DNA of 64,000 nucleotides from Mesostigma viride. Its lineage: Eukaryota; Streptophyta; Mesostigmatophyceae; Mesostigmatales; Mesostigmataceae. Position numbers and translations under genes: made by a program. Position 1 is the stretch's first letter. Each line of letters begins with the position of its first letter. Shown piece by piece: positions 18,529 through 29,380 of this stretch. The DNA lies in the NCBI GenBank assembly GCA_009746045.1, contig RPFO01000050.1, forward strand, positions 1,731,223-1,795,222, written 5' to 3'. The notes beneath the pieces are model-generated. The model saw only the letters and a program-made list of their open reading frames with translations. It made no database searches and was not told where the DNA came from.

Positions 18529-18870
18529 ATGGAGATTGTCCAGGTTTGGAAGAATTTGAAGACGGCCGGGAACCTTTCAAGCGACATCAAGTACGCGATG
18601 AGCACCAACTTGTTCACGTACATGCTTTTGCTTACGTTCCCTCTGACAGCGACGGCCGTGAAGAAGAAGTTTAAGCAGATCGATCAGATGGGAGATGTCG
18701 ACTTGAAGAAGGTCAAAATTAACAGCGGCGTCCTTGCCCTGTCTATACTTGCAGGAGCGATCGATACGTACCTTAAGACGCGCTTTAATTCTTGGAAGAT
18801 CGGCATTGTGAATACTGTGGTGTTAGCTGCATTGATGTATTCGTCTTGGTTGATTGCTATTAAGATTTAA
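18529..18870 (+). CDS. Three-pass membrane protein
   Basis: 113 residues with hydrophobic stretches at about 28-45 (LFTYMLLLTFPLTATAV), 68-80 and 92-111 (IGIVNTVVLAALMYSSWLIAI), and a lysine-rich loop (KKKFKQIDQMGDVDLKKVK). It is divergent from the lipase gene with a 37-base gap containing GTATAC. Unknown family. Confidence 0.6.
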   Translation: MEIVQVWKNLKTAGNLSSDIKYAMSTNLFTYMLLLTFPLTATAVKKKFKQIDQMGDVDLKKVKINSGVLALSILAGAIDTYLKTRFNSWKIGIVNTVVLAALMYSSWLIAIKI

Positions 18871-18896
18871 TTGTGGCGTCATTTTAATAAACAAAA

Positions 18897-19169
18897 ATGC
18901 CTTTTGAGTTTGATAAGTGGACAGAACGGTTCGTTTCCGACCTCACGCGCTTGATGAACTTTGTGAAACTTGCGATTTTTGCAGTAAGCGTTTTCATAAT
19001 CCATAAAATTTCTCAACAAAATAACGACGATCATCATCAGCCTACTGTACAAAACTCCATGTTTTTCGCAACCTTTGGAAGACCGATAAAAGAAGACGAG
19101 GACGCTGTCGTGACACGTCCCATGCAATGGACGGCCGTGGCAAATATGATGCTAATGGCTGTGTTGTAG
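18897..19169 (+). CDS. Single-pass membrane protein
   Basis: 90 residues: amphipathic N-terminus (MPFEFDKWTERFVSDL), hydrophobic segment about 22-36 (FVKLAIFAVSVFIIH), then a polar His/Asp-rich loop and a weakly hydrophobic C-terminus. It lies between the three-pass membrane gene and the OTU gene on the same strand, 26 and 36 bases away. No family recognised. Confidence 0.5.
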   Translation: MPFEFDKWTERFVSDLTRLMNFVKLAIFAVSVFIIHKISQQNNDDHHQPTVQNSMFFATFGRPIKEDEDAVVTRPMQWTAVANMMLMAVL

Positions 19170-19205
19170 ATTGGACGCTTTTTTTGATTGCCTTTATTAG
19201 CACCT

Positions 19206-21344
19206 ATGCCTAGAAGCGGTTTACGTTGCGGATATAGACATTCCACGAGAGGTTCTACGGAAGAAGATTGCCAAAAAGCGGGACAAGTGCGTTTGTACGG
19301 CCTTCGGCAGATTGCAAAGGGGCCAAGAAATAAACCTGACTTTCAAGGTGTACCGGAAAAGGGCCCAATCTATTGCGGGGCAGGATATGGCAGAAACAGG
19401 GGGTCGGTTACGCAGTGCAAATCGAAAGGCCAACTACGACTCTGGGGTCGATACTCCGTAGTTGTCGGAAAAAAGGAATTGAAACCAAACCAGACGGCTA
19501 AAACGGCGCCTAGATCGCGTTTATCACAAGCAGAACTCTGGAGACAAGAAAAAGAGCGATGGGAAAAGGAAATTGCACAAAAGAGAGCGGCTGAACAAAA
19601 AATGCGGATGGAGAGGGCGCACAAAAGGGGGTATGAACCTATCAAACCGCATCCGCCTCGTAAGGAAACACAATCTAAGCAACAAATTGTAGAAGATAAC
19701 CAACAACTCGTTTCAGAGATGAAGCATCATGAACACAATTTGGAAAGAGACTTGCGTTATGTAAAACGAGAAATACTGAAAGTGGAATCGAGCAATCCCG
19801 AACAAACAAAACCCCAAACTGTAAAAGATGCAAAACCGGCTAGTTCTGAGCCAACAAAAGCCGAAACCAGCAAGGAAGAAAGAAAGGCAACGGAAAATAA
19901 GAACAAGTCCATCGATTTGACCCTCGATGACTCAACATCAGAGAAACAAGTCAAACCTAAGGGAAAAAATACACCTCTTCCGCCTAATGCGACCTCTCAT
20001 GATCTCACAACCGATGATCCACTCGACGATGTAATTACCGAGAACATGGTAAGAACCGTCAAGGCGCCCGCTCTTCGCATTGTAAGAACACCGAATCAGT
20101 ATCCGAGAATAACATACCCCCCTCACTGGTTCGAACTCGACTCGATGTACAGTCTCACAAACCCAGATTTGCCCGACGACACCATCTTGTTTTATCGCGG
20201 AACTCCTGGTGACGGACATTGTTTTTTCAATTCTTTTTACATCTGCCAAGCTTGGCGACGAAGAGAAACCATAACAACGGAGGAACTACTTTCGAAAGCA
20301 CGCGACATGAGGAAGAAAATACTAGAAGGTTGGGACAAGGTCTACGAACCTCTCCTCATAAGAGTTTGGGGTGCAAAGGACAAAAATGGCGAGATGTCGA
20401 AATCCGTGAAAGAAACGCTTCCAGGGAATAAATGGATCGAAGTGAACGCGTCTTACATTATGGCGGAGATAACAAACACTCCTATTGTGGTAGTAACTCG
20501 TGGAAAGTCGTCCAAAAATTATCCTAACGGAAACGTAACGTTTTATCGGTTCGACCCTCGTACAGAAAAAAGCACATGGAACCCGGCGGTCTACATGGAT
20601 CACCTCAATCATCACTACACTGCTCTACTACCTCGTCGCGACTCCAACGATTATGCTGCAATGCGACCATCGTTCCCGTTAGAGGTGGACCCAAGTCGCT
20701 TGAAAGGACTACATTATGAACCAGGTAAAACTGTCGATAGAAAAGATTTCGTGTATCAAAGCAAACCGGAGGAATACATCGATTCGAGTTTTAGGTTCTC
20801 GCATCACGAACTGCCAGGTTTAGTAGTCACTCACGTGCGAAAACTCTCTTCTGGCGGGACTTACAACGTCTTTGAGGCTGTCGTGGTGGCGCGGAGTTTC
20901 CATGGAACTGGGTTTACGGGCGGAAACTCTATCAAAGTGAGCCAAATCTTGCCGCGGGCGGATAGACTAAGGAAAAAATGCAAGGAGTTGCTTAGATCGG
21001 ACGCAAATCGCCTTTTTTCACCGTCCGGCCCAGCTGGTCTACAAGGTCAACAAGAAGCAGTCGAAAGAGATTTTAGACAGTTTACTCAGCCGAATTCTAG
21101 AGTAATGGCTGTGATATCCGAGGCAGTGGAAGCAGAGATTGTTGTATTAGAAATTGATACAGTCAGGAAGACAGCCACACCTTGGGTGGTGTCCATGAAG
21201 ATTCATTTCTATGCACCTACAAAACCGAAGCATCAGCGGTTGTACTTGTTAAACCACGGAGGGCATTTGGACGTGTTGCTGCCTTCGTATAATTCTTTGT
21301 GGTCGAGTTACACCCAATGGATGTTCAACGATCTTCAAACATGA
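19206..21344 (+). CDS. OTU-family deubiquitinase-like protein
   Basis: 712 residues from the ATG at 19206. The N-terminal 85 residues are basic and Gly/Arg/Cys-rich (RCGYRHSTRGS, VRLYGLRQI). A long charged coiled region follows, then the OTU domain from about 325. It has PGDGHCFFNSFY near 335, holding the catalytic Asp and Cys, and LNHHYTALL near 467, holding the catalytic His. OTU enzymes remove ubiquitin; viral ones counter host tagging. The last 210 residues form an extra, unrecognised domain. The stop lies five bases before the target site of the copia insertion, so the protein is intact. Confidence 0.85.
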   Translation: MPRSGLRCGYRHSTRGSTEEDCQKAGQVRLYGLRQIAKGPRNKPDFQGVPEKGPIYCGAGYGRNRGSVTQCKSKGQLRLWGRYSVVVGKKELKPNQTAKTAPRSRLSQAELWRQEKERWEKEIAQKRAAEQKMRMERAHKRGYEPIKPHPPRKETQSKQQIVEDNQQLVSEMKHHEHNLERDLRYVKREILKVESSNPEQTKPQTVKDAKPASSEPTKAETSKEERKATENKNKSIDLTLDDSTSEKQVKPKGKNTPLPPNATSHDLTTDDPLDDVITENMVRTVKAPALRIVRTPNQYPRITYPPHWFELDSMYSLTNPDLPDDTILFYRGTPGDGHCFFNSFYICQAWRRRETITTEELLSKARDMRKKILEGWDKVYEPLLIRVWGAKDKNGEMSKSVKETLPGNKWIEVNASYIMAEITNTPIVVVTRGKSSKNYPNGNVTFYRFDPRTEKSTWNPAVYMDHLNHHYTALLPRRDSNDYAAMRPSFPLEVDPSRLKGLHYEPGKTVDRKDFVYQSKPEEYIDSSFRFSHHELPGLVVTHVRKLSSGGTYNVFEAVVVARSFHGTGFTGGNSIKVSQILPRADRLRKKCKELLRSDANRLFSPSGPAGLQGQQEAVERDFRQFTQPNSRVMAVISEAVEAEIVVLEIDTVRKTATPWVVSMKIHFYAPTKPKHQRLYLLNHGGHLDVLLPSYNSLWSSYTQWMFNDLQT

Positions 21345-21348
21345 GGCA

Positions 21349-21353
21349 GGGCC
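21349..21353 (+). repeat. Target-site duplication of the copia element, left copy
   Basis: GGGCC directly before the left LTR, repeated directly after the right LTR (29836-29840). Five bases is the usual size for copia integrases. Confidence 0.85.
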
Positions 21354-21808
21354 AGTTAGATGAGATGCTTAGGCTGACACACGGATTTCCGGCCTGCGCG
21401 CCGCGTATTGCCTACCGCGGCTGAGCGGGACACCTCAGTACAGTACGGCAGGGTGTACGGTACTGAGGTGTCATGTGGACCGATGTGCGGTTAGTGCCAG
21501 ACTGTTCCTAGGTGCTAGCTCGACCCGCCAGGTCCGGTGTAGCCGGGCCTGACGGGCCGAGTCTTAGCTGGTTGCTAGTGACGTGGTCGCATGGCATTGC
21601 GGTGTACACTTGTCCACTGGTCGTGTGCTGCAGGTAGCACCGCCATAGGCATATAGGCGTAGCACTGGGGAGTGCCACAGCACCCGAGTCTGCCCAGTTC
21701 CATTCTGAGCCCTCAGCTTTCATCGCTCTCTCATTGTATTATTGTAATACAATCATCATTCGCTCTCAGCTTTCGCAGTTGTTCGTCGTCCCTAGTCTCC
21801 ATCCAACT
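21354..21808 (+). repeat. Copia element, left LTR
   Basis: 455 bases, same length as the right LTR and the same wherever I compared them. Contains a hairpin with 12-base arms ACACCTCAGTAC / GTACTGAGGTGT and a smaller one around TTGTATTATTGTAATACAA. The sequence right after it starts TGGACTGAAAAG; no standard initiator-Met primer site is evident. Confidence 0.9.
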
Positions 21809-21852
21809 TGGACTGAAAAGTTCGATATTTTTTTTACAAGCAAAAAAAAGAT

Positions 21853-24275
21853 ATGGCTTCCAACAACGGCAACAACGGCAACAACAACAAGGGGAAGGCG
21901 CCTGCCAGGCGCACCTCACCCCGCCTTTCGCCGGAGGGCACGCCCTCCACCACCGATGCGAGGGTGACGCCCAACGTCCCTTCCGCACGGTGGTCGCTGA
22001 CCAACCCAGGCGTCGGGGCCCGCAGGTGGGGCCCGGCGCCCGGGGGATGGCGAGCGGGCGGCCGTTTGCCACTGGCGGTTTGTCCGCCATGGCACCTGGG
22101 GGGCAGGTCCCCCGGGCACGACGTTCACCCGTCGCAGGTGACGGGGGTCGTGAGCGGAGTGATTCCTCCGAGGAGGATGGCGAGGTGCCGCCTGCGAGGC
22201 CTCGGCCTTCGCTTGAGCTTTCGTCGCAGACACCTGCGACGTCTGGCAACCTTTCCGTGGGCCGACAGATGGCCACCATGGACATTGACCGGTATGGGGA
22301 ACATGTTCCGCCCCCGGTCATGTTCGGGCGCCCACCCCATTTTCTCCCCCTTGGGGAGGACGACATCCCGGCGTTCATTGCGGTGAACGGCCGGATCTTG
22401 CTCGATCGTTTTCAGTTGCTTCCAGATGAGGAGATACACGCGATAGAGGTTCATCGGGTGCACTCGCTGATCGAGGGGCGTCTTAGGATGCAGCTCCCAC
22501 TGGTTCAGGTGGCGGTTTGGCTGTACTGTTTCGCCAATCGGCCGAGGCACAACCCCGGCACTGTTGATCAGTGGGCGTCCAGGCAGCGCCAGAGAGAGGC
22601 GCTGCGCGTGGTCTCCAGACCAGAGATCGCGCTGACTCCGTTGCCAGCGTGGCCCCAAGTCACGCCAGTTGGCTGGGGCCCGGATAGGCGTGAGGCGGCT
22701 GCGATGCCGCCTGCGACGGGGCGCGGGGCGGCAGACGCCCCCAACACGCCCATGGGTGGTGAAGCCACCCAGGACCCTCTGGCAGGTCAGAGGGTCCAAC
22801 CTCAGCCGCAGGCTCCCCCGCCCAGCGTGGGGGGCCAGGTGGCTGAGGAGGCCACCGGGGTCGCAGGGACCCCGGCGGCGACACAAGCGCCCGGGGTCGC
22901 AGGGACCCCGGCAGCGACGCCGGCGCCTCCGGCGCTGGCGGGGGATGCAGCCCCCATGGAGGGTGTCACGGGCACCTCCAGCGGCTCTGGGGGGCAGGCC
23001 CCCTCTAGTCGCAACAAGGACAAGTCCCTGGCAGGGCCGGAGGGGCCCCAGGGTCCCACCGCAGCTGGGCAGCAACCAGCACTGCTGGAGGGCGACCTGC
23101 AAGGTCGCGACTTCATCACCCTGGGTGATGAGGCCGTGTGGCGTGCCATACAGACAGCCACAGCCTCCTTCCGTGGGCTGGCCGACAGGAGCCAGCAGAT
23201 GCACGTCGCGGAGGCGGGCAGCCTGGTGTGTGCAATCATCACGCACATCCTGGGCCTGCCCAACCTCCAAGCGGGCACACGTAGGGTGTGCGACGACCTG
23301 CTGCCTGCCCTGCAGGCTCTCCTCTCAGGGAGGAGGGTGCAGGGCAGCAGGGTGCGTCTGGTGCGTTTGCTGGAGCTCCTGCACAACGCCATCCTGAGAG
23401 GGGCGGGTAGGTGGCTAACTCTGCCTACCTGGTTGCATCATGATCTTACTAACCCTACTGACGATGAAGTGTCCCTCTCTCCCACCTTCCATGATTGGGA
23501 GGAGGCCCGCAGCAGGAGGCGGGAAGTGACACACACTCACACCCCCACCCAGCCCACCCCTATGTTGTCTAACCCTCCTACACAGCCCATGTTTGCCCAT
23601 CCTGCTCAGCTCACTCAAGTAGCACTTCCCTCTCAGCAGGTCTCTCCTGTGAATGCTGCAGCAGCAACACCATCTTCTCCCTCTCCCCCTGCATCCCCCT
23701 CTAGGTTGCCCACTTACAATGAAAACCGTCCTGTGGATAGGATTAATGTCAGGGGGCTGCCTGAGGGGTATACTAGGGAGCAGGGGAATCATGCACTTCT
23801 CTCTCTGCAGCTGGCTAGGGAGGAACTGAATGTCAAGAATTGGTTTGGATCTCTCATGCAGGGGGATTTCTACCATCAGTCCTCTTCTCAGATTCAGAAT
23901 CTCATTCTTGTCTTCCAGCGTAGGTATCCCAAGTGGCAGGACACGCAGGCTAGGGCAGTTTGGGAGGCTTTCATGAAGGAGCTAACTGACCTCCTCTCCA
24001 CCCCCTCATCTGTGGACATATATGGGGCATTCAGGTGGGTAGAGGAATACAGGGTCACATCAGTGGACTATGTGGCTGAGACAAAGAAATATGAGCTAGC
24101 CATCAAAGCACGTCCTGATGTCCAGCAGCTAGATCACAAGTTCTTGCTGCGTTCTTCCTTGAGAAACTCAAACTTGACAAAAACACCTACGCTATGCTTG
24201 CCACAGGATGGCAAAGTACTGGGAGGACATGAAGGAGGCATTGGATTATATCAAGCTGGCCTTGGCTCCCCTTAG
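21853..24275 (+). pseudogene. Copia element gag-like region
   Basis: An ATG at 21853 starts MASNNGNNGNNNKGK. After about 55 residues coding moves to another frame, near 22020, with SDSSEEDGEVPPARPR and a helical segment (IPAFIAVNGRILLDRFQLLP). It continues as a Pro/Ala-rich linker and a capsid-like helical domain ending near 24190. A further shift leads into the nucleocapsid frame. The composition is that of a gag polyprotein. At least two frame changes in an element with near-identical LTRs suggest a defective copy or indel errors. Confidence 0.6.
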
Positions 24276-24522
24276 CCAGGGGGCCATGGGCACCTCTGTA
24301 AAGAGGGTCAGGGGGGAAGAGAGGGAGGAGGAGGATAGGGAGAGGGAAGACAGGAGCAAGAGACCTGTCACTATGGCAGAAGTCAAGTCCCTGCTGGGAC
24401 AAATGTTTAAGGGCAAGGGCAAGGGCAAGGGCAAGGGCAAGGGCAGGGGCTGGGGCAAGGGCAAGGGTAAGGGGCAGTCTCCCTCCAAGGGGGGCAGCTC
24501 CAGCAACAACAACAACAACAGT

Positions 24523-24564
<42 letters not shown>

Positions 24565-25002
24565 AACAACAACAACAACAAGAAGCAGGACAAGGAGGAC
24601 AAGTCTTCTCAGCGGTGCACCCGCTGTGGCATGAAGTACCACCTGCGGCCCACCTGCCGCAAGAACGTGGACGAGCTGGGGCATTTGGACGTCCTGTGCC
24701 ACAAGTGCCACGGGCCGCCCCACGGTGACCCCAAGGACTGCAAGCGGCCTCCTTACGGCAAGAAGTGTGAGTCTCCCTCTCATGCTGGCTTGAGTGTGCC
24801 TGCTTCACCTCTTTCATCTGCATGCCCCACTGTCAGAGCAGTGAGCAGTTCTGGAAAGGTGCTACAGCTGGTTTCAGAAGATTATGTCTCTAAACCAACC
24901 TTCACATCTATGGTTCCCAAGGTGTGCAGAGTGTCCCCCAGAGGATGCTCAGATCAGTTTTCAGGAGCTTGCTTTGCAGTTGCATTTCCTTTATGGGCAT
25001 GA
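24208..25002 (+). pseudogene. Copia element nucleocapsid-like segment
   Basis: Reads MAKYWEDMKEALDYIK, then a Lys/Gly repeat coded by GGCAAG units (about 24413-24470), then a poly-Asn run coded by AAC repeats (about 24503-24580). Three cysteine-histidine knuckles follow (RCTRCGMKYHLRPTC, CHKCHGPPHGDPKDC). These are retrotransposon-type nucleic-acid-binding modules. The frame overlaps both neighbours, so a shift is needed to enter the integrase. Confidence 0.6.
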
Positions 25003-26905
25003 AGTGAGTGCAGAGGTGGTGGCAGCAGCAATAGGGGGGGCAGCACTCAGACGTGCATGCCAGGTGGTCAGATCCCACTGCCAGCATTGTCAGTTCAATG
25101 CACCCAAACCCCCTAAGTGGCATGTAGCTACCCCACCTAAGAGCAAGGGCAGGGTGGTAGGAGATGTCTTTCATATCAAAGGACAATCTTACTTGGCACT
25201 TAAAGATGCATGGTCAAGGTACACAACCATTGAACCATTACCTGGAATGGACAAGACACAGTTGCTCAGGGCTCTCTTGATTGCTCAGGCCAGGTACTAC
25301 CCTGTGGAGGCATTGTTACTGGATCAGCAGTTCACATGTCTTGCCAATGAACCAGGGTGTGAGGCTATTGATCTGGCTGGGCTAGAAGATCATGAGAGGC
25401 AAGGCATTATTGAAAGGGCCATCAGGTCCATTAAAACCCTTGTAGCCAAAGAAGATGGCAATCTGCTGGCTGACAGTGGGTCCTATGCTGACAGAGCTCT
25501 GTGGTCCACCAGGTTGTGCCAAGTCCTCAACAGGAGGCCACTCATGAAAACCCCACAAGGGGTGGTCATTACACCAGATGGATTGCATGCAGGCATTTAT
25601 CCACCTGAGGTACTAGCCCTCTACAACGCACAGCGAGCACAGACAGCTAGCAGGTTAGCTGTCAAGGATGCAAAGCATCCACGTCCCACCTTCAGAGAAG
25701 GGGATCAGGTCCTATTCTACAAGGAGTCGGGACTAGGCAAGGTGGGTACCTGGCATGGGCCAGCCACCATCCTAAAGTTTAACACCACTGGCAGGACAGT
25801 GTTAGTTAAACACAATGACACGGGAAAAATTCACAGGTGTTCACCTCACAGGATGAAATTGTATTTTCCAACTGTGTCAGACGTGGCAGAGGAGGAAGAG
25901 CTGTTGGCCGACAGCCCTGTACAGTTGCCTGGCATCCCAGCGTTGCCCAGTGAGTGGTTGTTTGGAACACCCACTGGTGAGTGTGAGAGCCACACCCACT
26001 GTGACACCCAGGTCACCCTTGATGATTGCAGGCAGTCACTGCAGGATTGGCCCCCTGCAGCAGAGGGTCACATTGGCAAAACAGGTGATCAGCAACCTAT
26101 CACCTCTACAAGTGTGAACATAGCTCAGCCACTAGCTGCACCTTCCAAACGCAGCCTAGCAGACGCTGTTCGCATTTTACAAGCAGCTCATAGAGCCAAA
26201 GCTCAAACTGCTGCAGGATCAGCTAAGGTGGGGAAGGTTGGGCAGAATGACAATAGCCCATTTATGGTTGCAGTGGACACACAAGCCCAGGTCAGCATTA
26301 TCAGTGCCCTGGCTGTGCCCCATTTGCCTTTGGAACCTTCACCCTGGCACCATGTGGCTGATTTCTCAGGGCAGTCATCCCTCAAGGTATTAGGTCAGGT
26401 CATGTTGACTATACTCGGTATCCCCACTCCTTTTCAGGTCTTGGAAGGTTATAAAGGGAATGCTTTATTGGGGGATCCTTTTCTCTGTTACCCTGGTGTC
26501 CTCATATCCAGTGATAGACTATCCATCCAGGACATGGGTGGTGTTGATCTGAATCATTTCAAAATTTCTCTTGAAAAACTTCTTAACACCAACATTGCTT
26601 CTGTAAAATTTGCTACACCCAAGTATGCCCCAGGGCAAGAACCCTGTGTGGCAGACCTGGTTCACAACCAAAAACTTCATCCCAACTCATTTGGATTGGG
26701 CAAGCATGATGTGGCTAAAATGTCTCCTCTTTCTTATGAACAGATAGAGCAAGACTGTCGCACACACATAGGATTCCTAAAATGGGTGGAGGCCTTTAAC
26801 AAGGCCAGGGAAGAATGGGTAGTGCCAGATCCTCTTAGTCCTTCTCATACTCCCCTGTCACACCTATTGACAAAAAGCCTGCAGGGTGCAAGCACTTGCG
26901 CCTGA
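24884..26905 (+). CDS. Copia element integrase and aspartic protease
   Basis: The zinc-binding HHCC-like start is FLYGHEVSAEV...RSHCQHCQ. The DDE core has D at GDVFHIKG (about 25162), D at LLLDQQFTC (about 25320) and E at GIIERAIRSIKT (about 25411), followed by a C-terminal domain with HGPATILKF. After a linker, VAVDTQAQVSII (about 26270) and ALLGDPFL have the form of a retropepsin: DTxA active site plus the hydrophobic-GxDFL-like element. The protease thus follows the integrase, unlike the standard copia order. The usual DTGA is DTQA here, so activity is uncertain. Confidence 0.75.
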   Translation: MSLNQPSHLWFPRCAECPPEDAQISFQELALQLHFLYGHEVSAEVVAAAIGGAALRRACQVVRSHCQHCQFNAPKPPKWHVATPPKSKGRVVGDVFHIKGQSYLALKDAWSRYTTIEPLPGMDKTQLLRALLIAQARYYPVEALLLDQQFTCLANEPGCEAIDLAGLEDHERQGIIERAIRSIKTLVAKEDGNLLADSGSYADRALWSTRLCQVLNRRPLMKTPQGVVITPDGLHAGIYPPEVLALYNAQRAQTASRLAVKDAKHPRPTFREGDQVLFYKESGLGKVGTWHGPATILKFNTTGRTVLVKHNDTGKIHRCSPHRMKLYFPTVSDVAEEEELLADSPVQLPGIPALPSEWLFGTPTGECESHTHCDTQVTLDDCRQSLQDWPPAAEGHIGKTGDQQPITSTSVNIAQPLAAPSKRSLADAVRILQAAHRAKAQTAAGSAKVGKVGQNDNSPFMVAVDTQAQVSIISALAVPHLPLEPSPWHHVADFSGQSSLKVLGQVMLTILGIPTPFQVLEGYKGNALLGDPFLCYPGVLISSDRLSIQDMGGVDLNHFKISLEKLLNTNIASVKFATPKYAPGQEPCVADLVHNQKLHPNSFGLGKHDVAKMSPLSYEQIEQDCRTHIGFLKWVEAFNKAREEWVVPDPLSPSHTPLSHLLTKSLQGASTCA

Positions 26906-28323
26906 AGTTTGTGTGTAAACATAAGCCAGCAGCAGATGGGTCAGTCATCTTTCATGCTAGACCTTGTGTGACAGAGTTCAAGGGCACCACTGATCTGACA
27001 GAGGCAGAGTTGTACACGCCAGGCATTCAGCAAACATCCCTAAAAATCTTGCTGTCTGTCTTTGTGGGTCATCTCAATGATGGGGATGACTATATCTGTA
27101 AGGCTACAGACATTAAAAGGGCTTTCCTGAAAGGCTCACCTGAGATAGCACAACAAGTGTGGCATGGTCAGGTGTACGTAGTCTCCACTCCCAGAGTTTG
27201 GGCAAAACACATCCCTCAGCAGTACCTGAAAGCTAACATAGGTGTTGAAGGGCTGCAATCAGCTCCTCGCATTTTCAGGATGTCAGCTCAGGCTGTGTTT
27301 GAAAAGTTAGGGGCTAGATATGATGACATAGACCCTTGCTTCTTTGTGGTCCCACACCCTCATGGCATTCTCACCTTTGTGTGGCATGGGGATGATCAGC
27401 TGATTGCTGGGCCAAGGCGTGCTGTGGATGATTTTATTCAACAAGTGTCACAGCATTTTGAGATTGGCAAGCAAGTAGAGCTGGGCACCACTGCCATAAA
27501 ATTTTGTGGCACAATGTTACAACTCCAGCAGCATCAAAACCAGTGGGTGTGTGCACTCTACTCTCCCAATGATTACATGCACAGCTGCTTGGAGGTTTTG
27601 CAAACAAAAATCAAACCTGGAGCCTGTCCTACCATTAGAGGCAAGCTGGGGTGGTTGTGCTCAACGTGTGCACCTCACCTGGCTGTGGTTAGCAGAGTTG
27701 ATGATGATGTCTTGATGCAAGTAGGTCACAAAGCCATCACCAAAACTCTCCAGGAGGGCCCTCCCCTTATCTTGCACTCCTTGGATCTCCACAAAACCAT
27801 TCACATCCAAGCTATGATGGATAGTTCCATGGAGTCCAGGCAGATTACCAAGTTGCAGGCAAGGGAGTCAGGCTTGTATTTTGTGCAGAATGATGATGCA
27901 CCCTTGTCTCTCATTTCATGGTACAGCCGGTTGCATAGACGCAAGGCTGTCAGCAGCAATGCTGCTGAGTGCAGGGCAGTGGTGTCAGCAGTGCTTCATG
28001 CCAGGTACTTGAATCATGTGCTGGTTTGGTTGCAGATGCAAGCAGGCAGCAATGCTGGGGTGGTGGCACACTTGCTCACTGACAGTCAGTCAGTCCTCAG
28101 TTTCCTTGCTAACCCCTATGCTGTCCACACTGATCTTGACTGGGTGGTCCTGAAACAGGAGTCCACCTACTGGGAGTCCACCCGTCACGTGGAGGACAAA
28201 CACAACGCTGCTGATGCACTCACTAAAGTGCCTCAGCAGGCAGCTGAACAATATCAGCTGTTGTACCACTTGATGAACCCCTATGGCAAGCAGGCAACCC
28301 TGCCCCATAGGGGGGACGCCTAG
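26896..28323 (+). CDS. Copia element reverse transcriptase and RNase H
   Basis: Coding joins upstream in this frame at PIDKKPAGCKHLRLKF, just before the first ATG. The RT palm has ATDIKRAFLKG (first Asp, about 27108) and FVWHGDDQLIAG (the DD pair, about 27387; copia YVDD region). RNase H follows with SWYSRLHRRKAVSSNAAECRA, LLTDSQSVLSFL and KHNAADALTK. These three blocks and their order are typical of copia RNase H. The frame is open to 28323. It needs a frame change from the integrase-protease frame around 26865. Confidence 0.85.
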   Translation: MRLKFVCKHKPAADGSVIFHARPCVTEFKGTTDLTEAELYTPGIQQTSLKILLSVFVGHLNDGDDYICKATDIKRAFLKGSPEIAQQVWHGQVYVVSTPRVWAKHIPQQYLKANIGVEGLQSAPRIFRMSAQAVFEKLGARYDDIDPCFFVVPHPHGILTFVWHGDDQLIAGPRRAVDDFIQQVSQHFEIGKQVELGTTAIKFCGTMLQLQQHQNQWVCALYSPNDYMHSCLEVLQTKIKPGACPTIRGKLGWLCSTCAPHLAVVSRVDDDVLMQVGHKAITKTLQEGPPLILHSLDLHKTIHIQAMMDSSMESRQITKLQARESGLYFVQNDDAPLSLISWYSRLHRRKAVSSNAAECRAVVSAVLHARYLNHVLVWLQMQAGSNAGVVAHLLTDSQSVLSFLANPYAVHTDLDWVVLKQESTYWESTRHVEDKHNAADALTKVPQQAAEQYQLLYHLMNPYGKQATLPHRGDA

Positions 28324-29380
28324 CAGGGTCCTGTTCACCAGGGCCGCCTAGGTCACCCAGTACCCCTTGGGCAGGTCCAAGGGGTAGGTTGTGGCTTCCA
28401 GCAAGGGGGTTGGTTGGAGTCTGTTTTTCATACATCTGCGTGCCCTATGCCCAATAAAATCTGTTTTGATTTTCTCAACACCATGGAATTTCGTTATGCA
28501 CACCTTCATAGGTGGGCATGGGATGTATCTCACACCTTTATTCCCTAGGGCGTATGCCTTGGTGGAATGGCCTTGAGCTCAGTGGCTCAGGTGCCCCCAT
28601 TCAAGTGGAGGGTCAAAGCTCCCTTGACAGGTGGTTACCCAGGACCCCAGTTCACTGTGGATATCCTGGGCCACCTGGCCTTACTGTTCAGTGGCAGTAA
28701 GGCATGGGTGCTGTCATGTTGTCTAGTACAACGTGCTCAGCACAGGTGCAGGATGAAATATTCCTGTCACCTGTCACCAGGACTTCAGTCACCCATGTGC
28801 AGGGCAGGGGTGGCTGGTCTCCCACGTTGTGCAGGTGCAATGTGGCCAGGTCCAGGATGTCATAGTCCTGTCACCTGTCACTCGGACTTCAGCCCCCTCT
28901 GTGCAGGGCAGGGGTGGCTGGTCCTCACATGTTGTGCAGGTACAACATGGACAGTGCAGGGTGCAATAAACCTGTCCACTGTCCTCAGGTTGCAGGTAAC
29001 CTGAGCTCAGTTGACCCAGCCTGGCTGGGTATTTTTCTCTGAGTGGGCGATGATGATGGAACAACATGGAACCTCTTAAACGGTTACCTTGGCATTTTTA
29101 CAATGGCTTCTTGGCTGGTGGTGCACTCCCTGGATAGGCAGACAGGCATAGCTATCTCCCTTGTGAGCTCGCGAGGAGGAGGAACTCCCCGGGCATGTTG
29201 AGCTAAACGTGATGCCATCACAAGTATTGCACGAGTTCTGGGGCCCATCTTTTTCAGTCCAGATGTTGCAGTATGGGTGTCAGTTGCTCAGCACCTCAGT
29301 CAGCTTGGAGTCAGTCTCCTAGCTGGGCAGGGTCAGGCTTGAAGTCGCTAGCCTTCAACCTGAAAGGAAAACATAATGGG
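28324..29380 (+). other. Copia element 3' non-coding region
   Basis: About 1 kb between the RNase H stop and the right LTR without a convincing gene. It includes two imperfect tandem copies of a ~120-base unit near 28795-28975 (each with GTGCAGGGCAGGGGTGGCTGG). A purine-rich stretch, GAAAGGAAAACATAATGGG, immediately precedes the LTR and could be the polypurine primer. Confidence 0.6.

Noticed and set aside
21354-21808. Genes inside the copia LTRs
   Set aside because: Frames of 70-odd codons occur identically in both LTRs and have no family resemblance; one appears to extend gag only because the upstream frame is open.
22125-23397. Long open frames on both strands of the copia gag region
   Set aside because: High G+C gives open frames on several strands; residues are Arg/Pro/Gly-rich and lack motifs.
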